From assembly GCF_905147045.1 (NCBI RefSeq), contig NC_065918.1, positions 6,386,001 through 6,450,000 of the forward strand: a DNA stretch of 64,000 nt. Reading direction: 5' to 3'. Below, piece after piece: positions 1-12,153 of the stretch (position 1 is the first letter of the stretch; the number at the start of each line of letters is the position of its first letter). The position numbers and the translations under genes are program-made. A model generated the notes under the pieces. The model made no database searches, was not told the DNA's origin, and saw only the letters and a program-made list of their open reading frames with translations. This DNA comes from Nymphalis io (taxonomy: Eukaryota; Arthropoda; Insecta; Lepidoptera; Nymphalidae).

Positions 1-482
1 GAGAATAGAGTTATCTATAATTGAAATGTTTCCTTAGGAATTGTTAATGAATTAAGAAAAATATTTTTAATATAATCACATCTGTCAAATCGGTAAAAAG
101 TACCTCGTAACTTTCCTATGGTTTCATCTTAATATCTTAGATTAGTGGTATTGACAGAACACCACAAGGATACGCAGGAGTTGGGTACATGGTGTGTCAT
201 AATGGTGTTCATTATTAAGTACTTAGTGAATTGTTAGATAAAGAATTCTTATAGTGATTATAATACATTATCTTAGATCGTAGGAGTTCATTTTACTTCA
301 CATACTCACAGTGTGTCCTTATAAAATGCTTGTATCGAATTATTGTTTATTTTTTTAAAGCTTATTCGTCATAATATAGAAGAGAATAAAAGGAGTGTGG
401 TTATTAAAAGATATTATTATAAGAACATTATTATATTTTATTGTAATTAATGTATTCAATTTTAACACAACAATGAAATAAT
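1..482. other. 3' flank of the membrane-protein gene, AT-rich
   Basis: This holds the short 3' UTR of the minus-strand membrane-protein gene, with a likely poly(A) signal (AATAAA on minus) at 437-442 and a second one at 346-351. I see no other gene or repeat here. Confidence 0.5.
437..442 (-). terminator. Candidate poly(A) signal of the membrane-protein gene
   Basis: TTTATT on the plus strand reads AATAAA on the minus strand, 41 nt past the TAA stop of the eight-exon gene. Such hexamers are common in AT-rich DNA, so position is the main support. Confidence 0.45.
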
Positions 483-3400
483 TTATTTTGTTTTCATTTT
501 TTTAGAAACAGGTGCCGCTGTCGTTTGTATTGTCTTGAAGTAAATTCCGTAAAAGACTCCTGACGCCATAATAAGTATGGTTGACAGCACGGTTATATAT
601 TCGACACGGTTTCTAAAAAGTTAATATAAAATATTAATACTAGTCACTAAACATTGTTTGCTTCGTTTTAATAATTGACAAAAATGGGATATAATTTATA
701 AAACAAATTACAAAATACCATGGTATTGAGTCGTCGATTCCTAATATTAAAAATTTATTAGTCAGACTGTATGGAATGTACTCTACATAACAATATACAT
801 TCATGGATATAAGAAGGGTAATTCGTGTTAAAAAAGGCTTAATAATATCTAATATGCTCTCATAGCGTAATTGGCTAAATGTAATTGAAAATGTAAAAGA
901 TTTTTTTTTTTTCGGTTATGTGTTTATTTGATTTGTTTTTACTGCGAAACTGGAAAGTCTTGATTTTGAACATTCAGTTAAGGTTTTCATGTTTCGTAAT
1001 CATAAATTTAACTTTAATATAGGTGAATTGCGAATGTACCTATATCGCGAAATATAACCTTAACAACTATGAGGTACGCGGGTACGATAGATTCATTAGG
1101 GCCTAATGCCCACTTTACCTTTATAGAACATGTGTGGCGTACATTGAAAAATAAGTTAAAGATAGAAATAAGTTATATACGTTCAATACACTTACTCAAA
1201 TGGCGTTCCACAGATGGTATACCAATTGGCGCCATTTGGTGGCAATTTTCCGCCGACACAATGAAAGTCAAAATATTCCTCATTATAATCTTTAGGACAG
1301 AAATATTTCCTCTTGTACAAAGTCTGTAATTAAAAATAGGTATTTAACGTTATTCGTAACATAACTTTAGTTAAGCCAACAAAACCATCAAATTATACTT
1401 AAAAACCTCGAGGTCGGTAACTCGACGTGTTTTTAATAAATGGAAATGAATAAAGTAAACAAAGATTATGTTATTTTTAAATAAAAGAAATCTACCTGTC
1501 CAAAGGGTGAAGTTAACGAAGCCACTTCATTACAAGGGCCGACAGGCTCGTGTAAACCTGAAGACCACTCCTTCTCAGGGTTGAAAAACACCACAAACAC
1601 CCAGTAGGTTATATAGTGAACAGCGAGTTGTAATATCAACACGTAATCAATTTTTGTAAGCCTGAAAACGTATGTAAGTTTATAATAATAATATTAAATA
1701 TAGAGAGCAGAGTAGAAAACCTTTAAACCATCCTATAAGTCAGTCAGTATCCTCAAGTACAGGATAGGGGATAGGAATGTCCTAAGAGACGATTTAAGAA
1801 TTTTTGTCAATTGTACGCTTACCGCTTAAGCGCTTATGCCTTAATCAGCCTTTATATATAAAATGGAAACATCACTGTTAAATTGGGTTGGTGTCAGGTC
1901 TATACCTGGCCCTATGGCCAGCCTCAAAATTTACCAAATAATTTCCACTCGTTTCTGACATTAAATAATGTATGTTTAATGACATGCTATTGATGATTAT
2001 GAGCAATGTCGAACACATGTATAATATACATATATTTAGCAACGTTTAAATATACATAAATAACAACCATTGTACGACATCATGAAATTGAAGTTGATGA
2101 ACGAATTAATTTACATTTTTTCCACAGATTTGCAAGGGCCACTTGCAATATATATAATATATATACATATAGAAAAAATTAATGGCCATTGATGAGACAA
2201 TTTTTTTCACTCACAAACTTTGTTTAACTAACATCTGTTAACTAACATATTTTAGTAACTGTCAAATGGAACAATGGCGATCCCTTATTTAGGATGCAAA
2301 ACAATGGGAATCACTACGTGTATTCAAAATATCTACAACAAAGTATATGTACATGTTGCCGTGAATCGTTTATCTTACATAATATTGTCGTGTTATTTTA
2401 ATGTGTTAGCTGCAGCTCCGCTTAAGCAAGTATGTAAGTATTACAAATGAGTAGCATTTAAGCCAATAAATATAATTAATATGGAATCGTAAAATATAGA
2501 AATAGTTTGCAAAATGAACAATGACGACTGGTACCAAGCCTTTAAAAACAAAAATATGAAAATCTGCAAATATAATTGTTGGCATCTTTTATATTATATT
2601 TGGAATCAAGTTTTAGTTTCAAGTTAACGTTACCTAACTTTTTTAAAACTTACCATATAATATTCGCTCAGTCGGTATTTATATGAAAAATTGATACAAT
2701 TATTCTAATATATATAATTTGTACTACTCATTATAGCTAACTTTTATCTTTATAAAAGATAGTACCTGGGTGAAAGAGCTTCGCTCGGCTCAAATAAGTG
2801 TTACATAAAAAAACAGTTTTCTTTGTTAAAAATTGTGTTTCTCTAATAAGACACCTATTTAGATAAACTTTCTAAATACAAAATTTGAACCAAACCGTTA
2901 GAGCCGTTTTAAATATAGGTACTTGCTTATTCAATATTATAAGATATTCATGTACAAATATTTATTGTACTATTATTAAAACAATAATTCATTAGTTCGT
3001 GCATTGAATTTTGTCTTCAAAATTTCCTGTATTGTTTGATCAGGTTCGGTTCGATTCTAGATTTGAACAGCTGAATCACTTCGAAAATAACTAGTTATTG
3101 GATTGTTTTACACGTAACTATACGAACATAGTATTACAGTGACCAATTTTGCTACCTGGGAGTAATAATAATAATAAAATATATAGTGAATGAAAATACT
3201 TACTTTTCTTTATTTTTCTCACGGTCACTGAGAAGGCCTAACAAAACTACAACAAAATAAATGGAGAATAACAGGGAGAAAGTAACTTCCGAGTGTAATT
3301 TGTACACGTCATGTAGTGGGTGGTAAATGGGAATAAACAATAGAACGCCACCAGGCATGCCCAACAGTGTCGCTATCATCAAAGACTTCCACTCGACTCC

Positions 3401-5534
3401 TTTTCTGTAATATAAAACAAAAAAAACGAATAAAATAGCTAATATATGTTATAATATTTTTAAATTATGTGTAGTACTTAAGTCCATGTAAGTACTTTTA
3501 TAATCGTAATCACTTACGTTGCGGAAGACCACTGCGCTACTCGAGGGGCCAGCCATCTTCTACTCGAGTCAAAGAAGAAGTAGAAACTGGATGCAAATGT
3601 GCAATGGAAATAATAGGAATTCCATGGCACCCAATAGTGACGGTCGAAAATATTCGGGTCCGTATCATGCCATGTCCAATGGACGAATTTAACGGCCACT
3701 ATATCGTATGGAATGTCAATTAGTACTGTTATCAGGCCTACAGCAAACGGTTGCGCATACCTTGGTAAATTTAGTTTATGCACTGCATATGCGGCATGAT
3801 AAATGAATGCTGGATCTGTAAAAAATAAATCGAAATTAAATCTATTAGTCCTTTTTTAAATAACATAACGTAAACAGTACTTTGTTAGATATAACAAAAT
3901 ATTACATAATAAGATTATATGCAAGGGCAGACGAGCTCCGAGGAATATAACAGGCGTCTGCGAATGCCAGAAGTTGTCATATTCGGGTAGAACAAAATGC
4001 CAGAAATTATCCGCATAAACTCCATGCAGTACAGTCCCTAACCAAAAGTAAGGCCACCTCCCACCTTTACTGAAAGCTGAAACATACGCAAAAATATTTA
4101 GGTTTAATTTATTGAATTCCCAACTAACCGATTTTATACTTTTATTAGAAATAGTTCATAGCTGTCCAAGTACTGAGCCTTAAAATAATAATATTATTAA
4201 TACATTTTTTTTTTGATCTTGTCTTATGATCTATTGATACTATGTTAGCGTGTTGTTATTCAAGCTTTTATTTTACTTTAAGTCTTATAGTACCTATGTG
4301 TAGGATGCATGATTTGCTGTTAAACAAATTCATTAAAATTTAACGAGACCTATAGAAAACTACTATTTACACGACTATTACTTTATTGATGCCATGACAT
4401 GACATATTTGGACTTTTTTGTTTCGATTTATCATACTCTTAGATCTACTGGCCGAAAACGATTCTCGAGAGATTTGAGTCACGCGCTCCGAATGACTTGA
4501 TACATTTAAATAATAATATATAAATATATATATAATACTTTAATATGCATAATTTCTTTTAAAAGAGAAATTCTGAGCCATTGGTAATGTGTCGGAGATC
4601 TTTTAGCCAGGAACCTTCAATTTGAATATATATAATTGAAAAAAAAAGCCTTAAATTATTCTCTATGTATAACACAGATAATTTACCATGTATTAAAGTA
4701 ATTACACCCGCAAGAATGTATACCGCCTGTGAGATTAAAAAAGTCGGTTGAGCTGCCCATAACTGCTTTACGTCATTCGTAGTTACTAGCCATTGCAACC
4801 ACTGCAATAAAAATATATATCTTTAATATTACTTACACCCAGTATATACCATACCACAACTTATTTTCCCATTTCTAATTTACTTATCATAGAAATATTT
4901 TAATATAACGTTGTAGCGTACAAAAGTACTGCAATTTAGCTTTAAATTAATTGTCTTGCACTGGAATTAATATATTGGAATAGCGCGTGGCGGAGCTCAT
5001 GGAGAAATTTTTACCATATGTTCATAGATCATAACTATTGAACGACGTTTTATCGTCTCAGCGAGATATTTGGTGTTGAATATAATTATTCTATGTATTA
5101 TATACTTATTATAGCATGCATAAATTTCGATTGTCTTTTTTTTATTCTTTATAATACACGTAGCTGCCAATATTTATACTTCATACAAGTTAGTATTTTA
5201 CCGCCTTAAATTCTTACGAAATGCATTTACTTTTAATTGTACTAACAAATTTTTTAATTATAGTAACGATATAAAAATAAATGAAAATGTAACCGTAATT
5301 TTATGTCAGAAATATGTTATTATCAGTAAATCCAACAATAATTAACCTTTGGCGCCGATTATTATCATACCATTATTAATATTACATAGGCCATATGTAT
5401 TATTATAATTAAATATTTTTAATAGAAAACCGGTCTAAGTATTAATTAAATTACAATGATAAAATAACTATAATAGAAGAGTATAATATAATTTAAAAAA
5501 AAATACTCACAGTCGGATTAGGACTAGTCGCCAT
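483..5534 (-). CDS. Conserved multi-pass membrane protein of unknown function (DUF7802-like), 8 exons, 410 aa
   Basis: Spliced model on the minus strand. Exons in transcript order: 5511-5534, 4687-4801, 3906-4076, 3518-3815, 3204-3404, 1496-1661, 1196-1323, 483-612. All introns are GT-AG, all phases join, and the total is 1233 nt. The first exon encodes only MATSPNPT before a GTGAGT donor. The protein has several hydrophobic segments (for example FLISQAVYILAGVITL, VGLITVLIDIPYDIV, LLFSIYFVVVLLGLL, YITVLSTILIMASGVFYGIY). It also has family-like motifs: HWTWHDTDPNIFDRHYWVPW, KRKYFCP, EEYFDFHC and NWYTICGTPF. The tail is Lys-rich (SKKMKTK), which might be an ER-type dilysine signal. From memory this matches an uncharacterised membrane family conserved in insects and nematodes; the DUF number is recall, not a search. 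No catalytic residues are recognised. A minus-strand AATAAA lies at 437-442, about 40 nt past the stop. The gene is divergent from SURF1. Confidence 0.88.
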
Positions 5535-5869
5535 TGTTACATGTATCGATATGACAAAAAATACGAGTGAAATGGATATCTTATCTTTGCAACTGACAGT
5601 GTTCATCGAAAAAACAAATATTGATACGCTTTTCGTTATTTATATGAAGTAATTGTACAAAAGTTAAATTTTAACATTAAATCAAATATAAATTCATCAT
5701 TTGTAATAATTTTAATAGACTTTTAGATCGTTGTGATTATACTTTTTATTTATGATAATAGTCTACGGGGTAGATAGGTGAATTGTTAAGCTATATTAGT
5801 GACGTTTTTATTTCTAAGATTGTATTGTTCTGTTAAACTAGTTATCTTTTTTTATTATATGTAATATTA

Positions 5870-6125
5870 TAGAAAGGTAACTGGCTCACCTGATTGTAAG
5901 TGTGACCACTTATACCGCTCGTAGATACACTATAAGAAACATAAACCACACCTACAATGCGCCACCAACTTTGGGAACTAAGATGTATGTCCCTTGTACA
6001 TATAGTTACACTGGCTTCCTAACCCTTTAAGCCGGAACGCAACAATACTAAGTATATTTGCTTGGCGGTAGAATATCTAATCAGTAGCACCCACCCAGAC
6101 AGACTTGCACAAAGCCCTACCACAA
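5870..6125 (+). repeat. Interspersed repeat, family R-A, copy 1
   Basis: This shares long blocks with 55175-55432 (same strand) and with 11483-11742 (opposite strand). Shared pieces include TGCGCCACCAAC, a block ending CCCTTGTAC, GGCGGTAGAATA and CACAAAGCCCTACCAC. It is a widespread lepidopteran repeat type, perhaps the 3' part of a retroelement; I cannot name the family. It has no coding capacity. Confidence 0.7.
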
Positions 6126-6896
6126 AATATAATTTAAAAACCGAATGACCGGTCAATAGCCGTAGTAGGGTACTGCTTTTAAAATTTGCCGCCCCTAAAA
6201 CTGCACCAATAAACATAAAAATTACCCACCTACTTAATCCGTACAACTACTTTTATTCGAATTTACCGTACACATACATTTAATACATACATACGTAAAT
6301 TTAATGTCCATATTATCAGCGGTTGATTTCAAGCTTGTAGTTGATATTTTTTTAAGATCTTTTTCCATTCTAGTATTACAAAAACATAGTATCTACAAGT
6401 ATGTTTAGGTGTATGTACCTATTTGTTAACTACCATTAAATAAATATATAGCTGTACTATTAAAGAAGCTTGCTTTCTCATTGTCTCTACCTTCATATTT
6501 ATTTGTTAAAATAAATAGATATATTTAATAAAGCCAGTTCCCAAAATATAGTAATGTAATATGAAACTTCTAACTATAAACAAAATAAATGAAAAAAATG
6601 GATTTTTTTTTATTTCTAAAAATCACACATGCTTTGCGTAATTGAAGAATCATACCATTTATTACAGTTACACTGTCCGACGTTACAGTTTTTTTTATAT
6701 ATTTGTTACATCCAGTTTAATCTGTGAAGCTGTGATGTAAGCTTACGTAACTGTTTAACATTGCCAACGGTATGCCAACACAGCAATGAAAATAATCTAT
6801 AATATAAACGTATCTTACCTAACCTTATGAAAAAGTTTATATTTATATTACTTTCCTATTATTTTCAAGGACTTGTACTAATTTTAAATTGTATAT

Positions 6897-7130
6897 CCGT
6901 ACTAATATTATAAATGCGAAACTAACTCTGTCTGTCTGTTACGCTTACACGGCCAAACCACTGAACCGATTTTAAATATATATTAGATAGTGATTAAGCT
7001 TGAACCTCAAGAAAGCACACTGAAACGGTCTACTATTTTAAATTCACCCTTCGAGGAGACAGAATCGGAATTGACGGTTTTTGTGCAAGTTTTTTTTTTA
7101 AACTTAAAATACCCAAATCCGTATATTTTT
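6897..7130 (+). mobile_element. Helitron-like non-autonomous fragment
   Basis: It begins with the motif ACTAATATTATAAATGCGAA, followed by an (TCTG)-rich stretch and 'ACGGCCAAACCACTGAACCGA'-like text (split here: ACGGCCAAACC, ACTGAACCGATT). This is the typical lead of non-autonomous Helitrons that are very abundant in Lepidoptera. The 3' hairpin end is not recognisable, so the copy is truncated or decayed. Confidence 0.55.
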
Positions 7131-7183
7131 CGGAAATTAAATTCAAAATAGTAGTTGTAATACTAGGAGCATTACAGCTACTA

Positions 7184-7213
7184 AATTAAATTAAATTAAA
7201 TTGAATTAAATTG
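7184..7213 (+). repeat. Pentanucleotide (AAATT)n microsatellite
   Basis: About six units of AAATT, with one substitution to GAATT. Simple repeat with no further signal. Confidence 0.7.
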
Positions 7214-7717
7214 AAAACAAAATTTGAATCTACAAATGGAAAATAGTAGTCTCACATAACGGAACTGTCAGACATATAGGTGTCCTTGGGGTGTTTCCTT
7301 CACCGTTACAGGCAACGATAATTACGATTTAAAACTAACATTAAAAACGCTATTGAATTTGCAAAAACTTTAAGATACTACTAATGTTCCTTAATATCAA
7401 AAAGAAGAGCCTAACAACAAATTTATATATGGAAACTTCAGTAGATGTAATAAAGCGGTAATTTTCACATTTTTCTAATACCATTACCCATTTCTTATTT
7501 CAATCAAAAGTCTGTTCAGAACCAAACAAAAACGATTAACGACAGCTACTATGTTTCGTTAGTCTTCATTAAACGTTTTAATGGCCTTATATTTCATGTA
7601 TGAATCTGACAAGTGTCAAACTGACAGACCAGTCACCGGACAGTAGGTTACCCAGGTACTGAAATACTGAGTTGTGAAATTGTGAATACAAAATAGGTAT
7701 AGGTATCTTTTTGCAAA

Positions 7718-10700
7718 ATGTCAATATTAAGAGGTGTATATAGACTATATAAACCATATACTTTGTTAAATAACAGTCCTAAAAATGTTTTTGTTAATAT
7801 TGTAAGAACCAACAAAATCTTTACTCATTCTATCCGAGTGAAAAAACCAAAAACTCAGGATCCAGGAGAGATAATAAAATGGGTTTTATTGGTAAGGTTA
7901 TGTTATTTTTATATCATGCATGCATTATAAAAATGTATTTATTTATCATTGACCGAATTATCATTGATTGTATTATATCGGATAATGTTCTTTGCATTTA
8001 GGAATTTTTTTGTCAGTCAGTTTGGTAATTTAAGCTTGGGACAAGCCATATTCAAATAAATTAAATGACTCTTTAAGCATAACTCTATGTAATTTGAATT
8101 TTTTTATATAAAAATATGTTTAAAAAAATAATTTAAGTTGTTACTATTTTATATCTTAATAAAATAAATTGTATAAAAGATTATTTTATTATTTTAAAGC
8201 TGATACCAGTAACATCATTTGGTTTGGGCTGTTGGCAAGTGTATAGGCTACAGTGGAAGCTGGAGTTAATAGATATGCTCCATGCAAAATCAAATTCAAC
8301 ACCAATCCCCATGCCACAGGAGTATGATATTCATTTCACTAATAAACATTTTTAATAATGGAGTTTTTATTACATGTGTGAAAATTCTAGAAGTAATGAA
8401 TTATGTTCAATGCACAATGCAAACAACAAAGCACAATGGTTAATTCCTTTAATTTTTTGTAAAAAATTACCAGGTCTTTTACCAAAGAATTATATAATTA
8501 TTTTTCTTATCATTAAAATTATCATAATCAATACAGAACTCAGTTAAATCATGAACACTTGCCTGATTCTTAAAAAAATGTCCAATAGCTTTGGATAAAA
8601 TTATAGACACATAAAAAAAAAATTAAATAAAGTGTTGGATAAAGGATGTTTATTTTAATTTTTGTTTTAATGCTAAAACCTGCATCACATTTTCTACTTG
8701 AAGTTTGGTGAAGTATATGAACTTTCCATCGATACTAAACTATGGGTAAACACAGTTCCAGAAAACAATATATCTTCACCAATAATGTCTATATCAAAAC
8801 TACACACTAGACAAGAATATAATACTTTTCTTTAATTAAATTTATTTAAAAACAAACAAGTATGTTATTTTTTTAGTAAAAAGTGAAAGACAATATGGTA
8901 AAATGTGTCTAAAAGTTTAGACGCAAAAGAGAAAAAAATTCAAAAACATGGTTCTATGAAAAAGGAATCAAACTAAGTGCTCTAATTTTCCTAGATGACA
9001 CAATGTAACATAATAAATTATTATATAATGTATAATATAAAAAAATAATACACACATCTAGTAATAATTTCTTCAAAAATTTTGTGCAATTAATTTGACT
9101 ATTGTACTTCTTTTTTAATTATGTAGATACTTAATGTTTTAATAATTTATTTGTTTTAAAAAATATTATTTTCACCACTTTTATAAAATACGATATGTTT
9201 TAGTTTTAAAGAACTTGAAAATATGGAATACAGACCTGTTAAAGTGAAGGGAGAGTTTCTTCACGAAAAGGAAATTCTCATAGGACCTCGTGCCTTAATT
9301 GAAAATGATGCAATTTTGCAAAGAACTGGGTCCCTTATATCAGATCCTAAAAAGAATCAAGGATGGCTACTTATCACTCCATTCAAATTGTCGGATAGTG
9401 GGTAAGCTAATTTTTTTTAATATAAATTCATTATAATAATATATATATTATTGAATATAAGCTTATAAAGTCACATGCTACCCATCCGTTTTTGCACAAG
9501 CAAAATTTGGATATGTAACCAAATTATATAATGTAATAAAGTGTATGTAAAGGATAATTCATTAAGATATCAAGTCTATAAGAAAACTCTAAAATTGTTT
9601 TGTTATATGACTTACCGCATGCCCTGCATATTTTATATATATAGTGTATAACAGTACATTTAGAGTTGCAACCTTAATTACAAGAAAATGCTTCCAATCA
9701 ATAAGCTATTTGTGTCAGTACAGTAAATGGAATTAAAATTGAGGTATTTTATTAAATAAATATGTGACTTATGTCTAAAAGATGTATTTTGTTGTGAACT
9801 CTGTTGTAGGCAGTTTGGATATTTTTAAATGTTTCTTGCAAGAAGTTTTGTATGTTATAGTTTATTCGCATGATTTCTGTTCATTCCAGAGAAATTATCT
9901 TAATTAATCGTGGTTGGATACCTCAAACTTTACGCCCTAAAGAAAAAAGACAGGCATCAATGGTAAAGGGTGAAGTGGAGCTAACTGGAGTGGTACGACT
10001 TACTGAAAATCGAAGTCCTTTCATGCCCAAAAACAATCCAGAAAAAAATTCATGGCTTTACAGGTATGAAATATTTTATGTACGACCACAATAATAATGA
10101 CACAAAGGTGAAAAAATTACTTTGATTGTTTTCAATTAAAAAAAGGTAATTGAAATAGTAATTTCTTATCAGTAGTTGCTATTTCACCTTTACTAAGAAT
10201 ACTGGTACTTTTAAAACCTTGTTTTTTTAATGTTAAAAATTGCATTTAATCTAATTTGTCACCAGTCGAACAAAAGATCTGAGGCAGACCAACACTGCAT
10301 ACAACTGACTATATTCGACATTACTACATTTACCTTTATATAGTCTTATTATTCAGAATCTTTTAAAATTGTTATGTTGTTGTGTATTACTGTTTACTAA
10401 TTAATATACTATAGTAAAAATATAATATTTGACAGAAAAAAAATCCTGTAAATTTTGTTTTTTCCATATTAGGGCTAAAGTCGAGATGGCCCAGTGGCAA
10501 GAACGCGTGAATCTTAACCGATGATCGTGGGTTCAAACCCGGGCAAGCACCACTGAATTTTCATGTGCTTAATTTGTGATTATAATTCATGTCGTATGTC
10601 AAGGTGAAGGAAAACATCGTGAGGAAACCTACATGTGTCTAATTTCACTGGAATTCTACCTCATGTGTATTCCACCAACCTGCATTGGAGCAGCGTGGTG

Positions 10701-11348
10701 GAATAAGCTCCAAAACCTTCTCCTCAAAAAAAGAAAGGAAGCCTTAGCCCAGCGGTGGGACATTCACAGACTGTTACTATTCATCTTCATCATCTTCTCT
10801 ATTTAAGGCACAGAATATTTACTTTTTAGAATGGATAATAATTTTAATTTTGACTTTCAATATTAGTATTTGTAATGCTCTTTGTTTACCACAACTGAAC
10901 AAGAGCCACTTCTCAGTACAAGAGTTAAGTCATAGTCTATCACGCTAGCTCTGTGTGGATTATAGGTTAATGATTCAAAAGTGCTTGTCAAAACGTATTT
11001 TGAATAAAGTATATTTTGGTTTTGACTCCATGCACGCATTTTTGTAAAAGCAAATTAATATATAAGACAAAAATGATAGTTTGTAATATTAATAATTCAG
11101 GTGAAGTTTTTTTTATCATCTTTTACTCCAGGGACTTGTGCCAAATGAGTGCTTACTTTGATTGCGCTCCTGTTTGGTTAGACGCTAAGGGTATCCCAGA
11201 CCCGCCAGAAGGTTGGCCCCTTCCGAATCAAACTAGAATAACCATGAGGAATGAACATTTCTCGTATCTCGTGACGTGGTATTTGCTGTCGGCCTTTACA
11301 GCAGTAATGTGGCATCGTTACTTTATAAGAAAACTTCCCTTATTATAA
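7718..11348 (+). CDS. SURF1: Surfeit locus protein 1, cytochrome c oxidase assembly factor (SURF1)
   Basis: Exons: 7718-7891, 8200-8321, 9204-9401, 9890-10063, 11132-11348. All are GT-AG with phases 0, 2, 2, 2. The total is 885 nt, giving 294 aa, close to human SURF1 (about 300 aa). SURF1 is an inner-mitochondrial-membrane protein that helps early assembly of respiratory complex IV, probably around the heme a centre of COX1. The N-terminus is basic and rich in Ser/Asn, as expected for a mitochondrial presequence. The first membrane segment lies near residues 53-70 and runs into FGLGCWQVYRLQWK, the family's conserved GxWQxxR motif (W70, Q71, R74). Later landmarks are the segment around EYRPVKVKGEF, ILINRGWIPQ, and a second membrane helix near the C-terminus (YLVTWYLLSAFTAVMW). 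AATAAA at 11387-11392 is a likely poly(A) signal. Intron 4 contains a SINE. Confidence 0.96.
10481..10795 (+). mobile_element. tRNA-derived SINE (Metulj-like), copy 1, in SURF1 intron 4
   Basis: The tRNA-like head carries an A-box-like segment (TGGCCCAGTGGCAAGAACG) and a B box (GGGTTCAAACC). A conserved body follows (CACCACTGAATTTTCATG, GAAGGAAAACATCGTGAGGA), then a tail ending GTGGGACATTCACAG. Near-identical to 11871-12153. It lies in the SURF1 sense orientation. The nymphalid Metulj label is from memory. Confidence 0.85.
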
Positions 11349-11386
11349 ATTAAATAAGTTTATACACATAAGAATTCATAGTTAAA

Positions 11387-11392
11387 AATAAA
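11387..11392 (+). terminator. Candidate poly(A) signal of SURF1
   Basis: AATAAA 39 nt after the SURF1 TAA stop, on the same strand. Confidence 0.6.
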
Positions 11393-11482
11393 CTATTTAA
11401 ATAGTATTCAGATTTTTTTATTAACCTACTTATAATTAATTAATAGTGACCTTACCGAAACAGGTTCATATACAATATCTAA

Positions 11483-11742
11483 TGTTTACTAGGTAGTAGG
11501 GCTTTGAGCAAGCCCGTATTGGTATGTACTACTTACTCATCAGATATTCTACCGCCAAACAGCAAATCTTAGTATTTTGTTGCGTTCCGGTTTGAAGAAT
11601 GAGTGAGCCAGTGTAACTAAAGGCACAAGGGACAAATCTTCGTTCTCAGGGTTGATGTCGCATTTGCGATGTAAGAATGGTTAATACTTCTTACATCGCC
11701 AATGTCTATAGACCACTTAACATTTGCCCGTCCGCCTATAAC
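11483..11742 (-). repeat. Interspersed repeat, family R-A, copy 2
   Basis: Reverse-complement copy of the repeat at 5870-6125 and 55175-55432. It starts with GGTAGTAGGGCTTTG and contains ATATTCTACCGCCAAACAGC. It runs to a short self-complementary piece where GATGTAAGA and its complement flank a small loop near 11668-11700. Confidence 0.65.
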
Positions 11743-11870
11743 ATTAAAAAAAACTTTGTATAATAAATAAATTTTTGCTTTTCGGGTTGACCAATACCTA
11801 AATAAAGATATTTCCTTGCGTCAAATGTCAATGGATTATTATTATATTAGATACGGTGATTAAGTTAAGT

Positions 11871-12153
11871 GAGCCGAGATGGCCTAGTGGTAAGAACGCG
11901 TGAATCTTAACCGATGATCGTGGGTTTAAACCCGGGCAAGCACCACTGAATTTTCATGCGCTTAATTTGTGATTATAATTCATCTCGTGCTTTACGGTGA
12001 AGGAAAACATCGTGAGGAAACCTGCATCAATCTGCCACATGTATTCCACCAACCTGCATTGGAGCAGCGTGATGGAATAAGCTCCAAACCTTCTCTTCAA
12101 AAAGAGCAGAGGAGGCCTTTAGCCCAGCAGTGGGACATTCACAGGCGGTTACG
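11871..12153 (+). mobile_element. tRNA-derived SINE (Metulj-like), copy 2
   Basis: Full-length or nearly so: tRNA-like head (GAGATGGCCTAGTGGTAAGA, B box GGGTTTAAACC), then the same body and tail as the SINE at 10481. The tail ends AGTGGGACATTCACAGG. It lies just downstream of SURF1 in the same orientation as the intron 4 copy. Confidence 0.85.

Larger units (their letters stand above)
5535..7717. other. Divergent intergenic region between the membrane-protein gene and SURF1
   Basis: A 2.2 kb AT-rich spacer between two divergent genes, so both promoters should lie within it. It contains a degenerate interspersed repeat (about 5870-6125), a Helitron-like fragment (about 6897-7130) and a short pentanucleotide repeat (7184-7213). 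No clear TATA box is seen close to either start codon. Confidence 0.5.

Noticed and set aside
1069..1329. Plus-strand frame of 86 codons whose start (FIEHVWRTLKNKL) looks like a Tc1/mariner transposase end.
   Set aside because: Its second half lies antisense to a real exon (1196-1323) of the membrane-protein gene, and the similarity is one short stretch without catalytic context.
10576..10806. Frame of 76 codons starting MIIIHVVCQGEGKHREE; the same text recurs at 11969 and 62605.
   Set aside because: It falls inside SINE copies and comes from the repeat body, not a gene.
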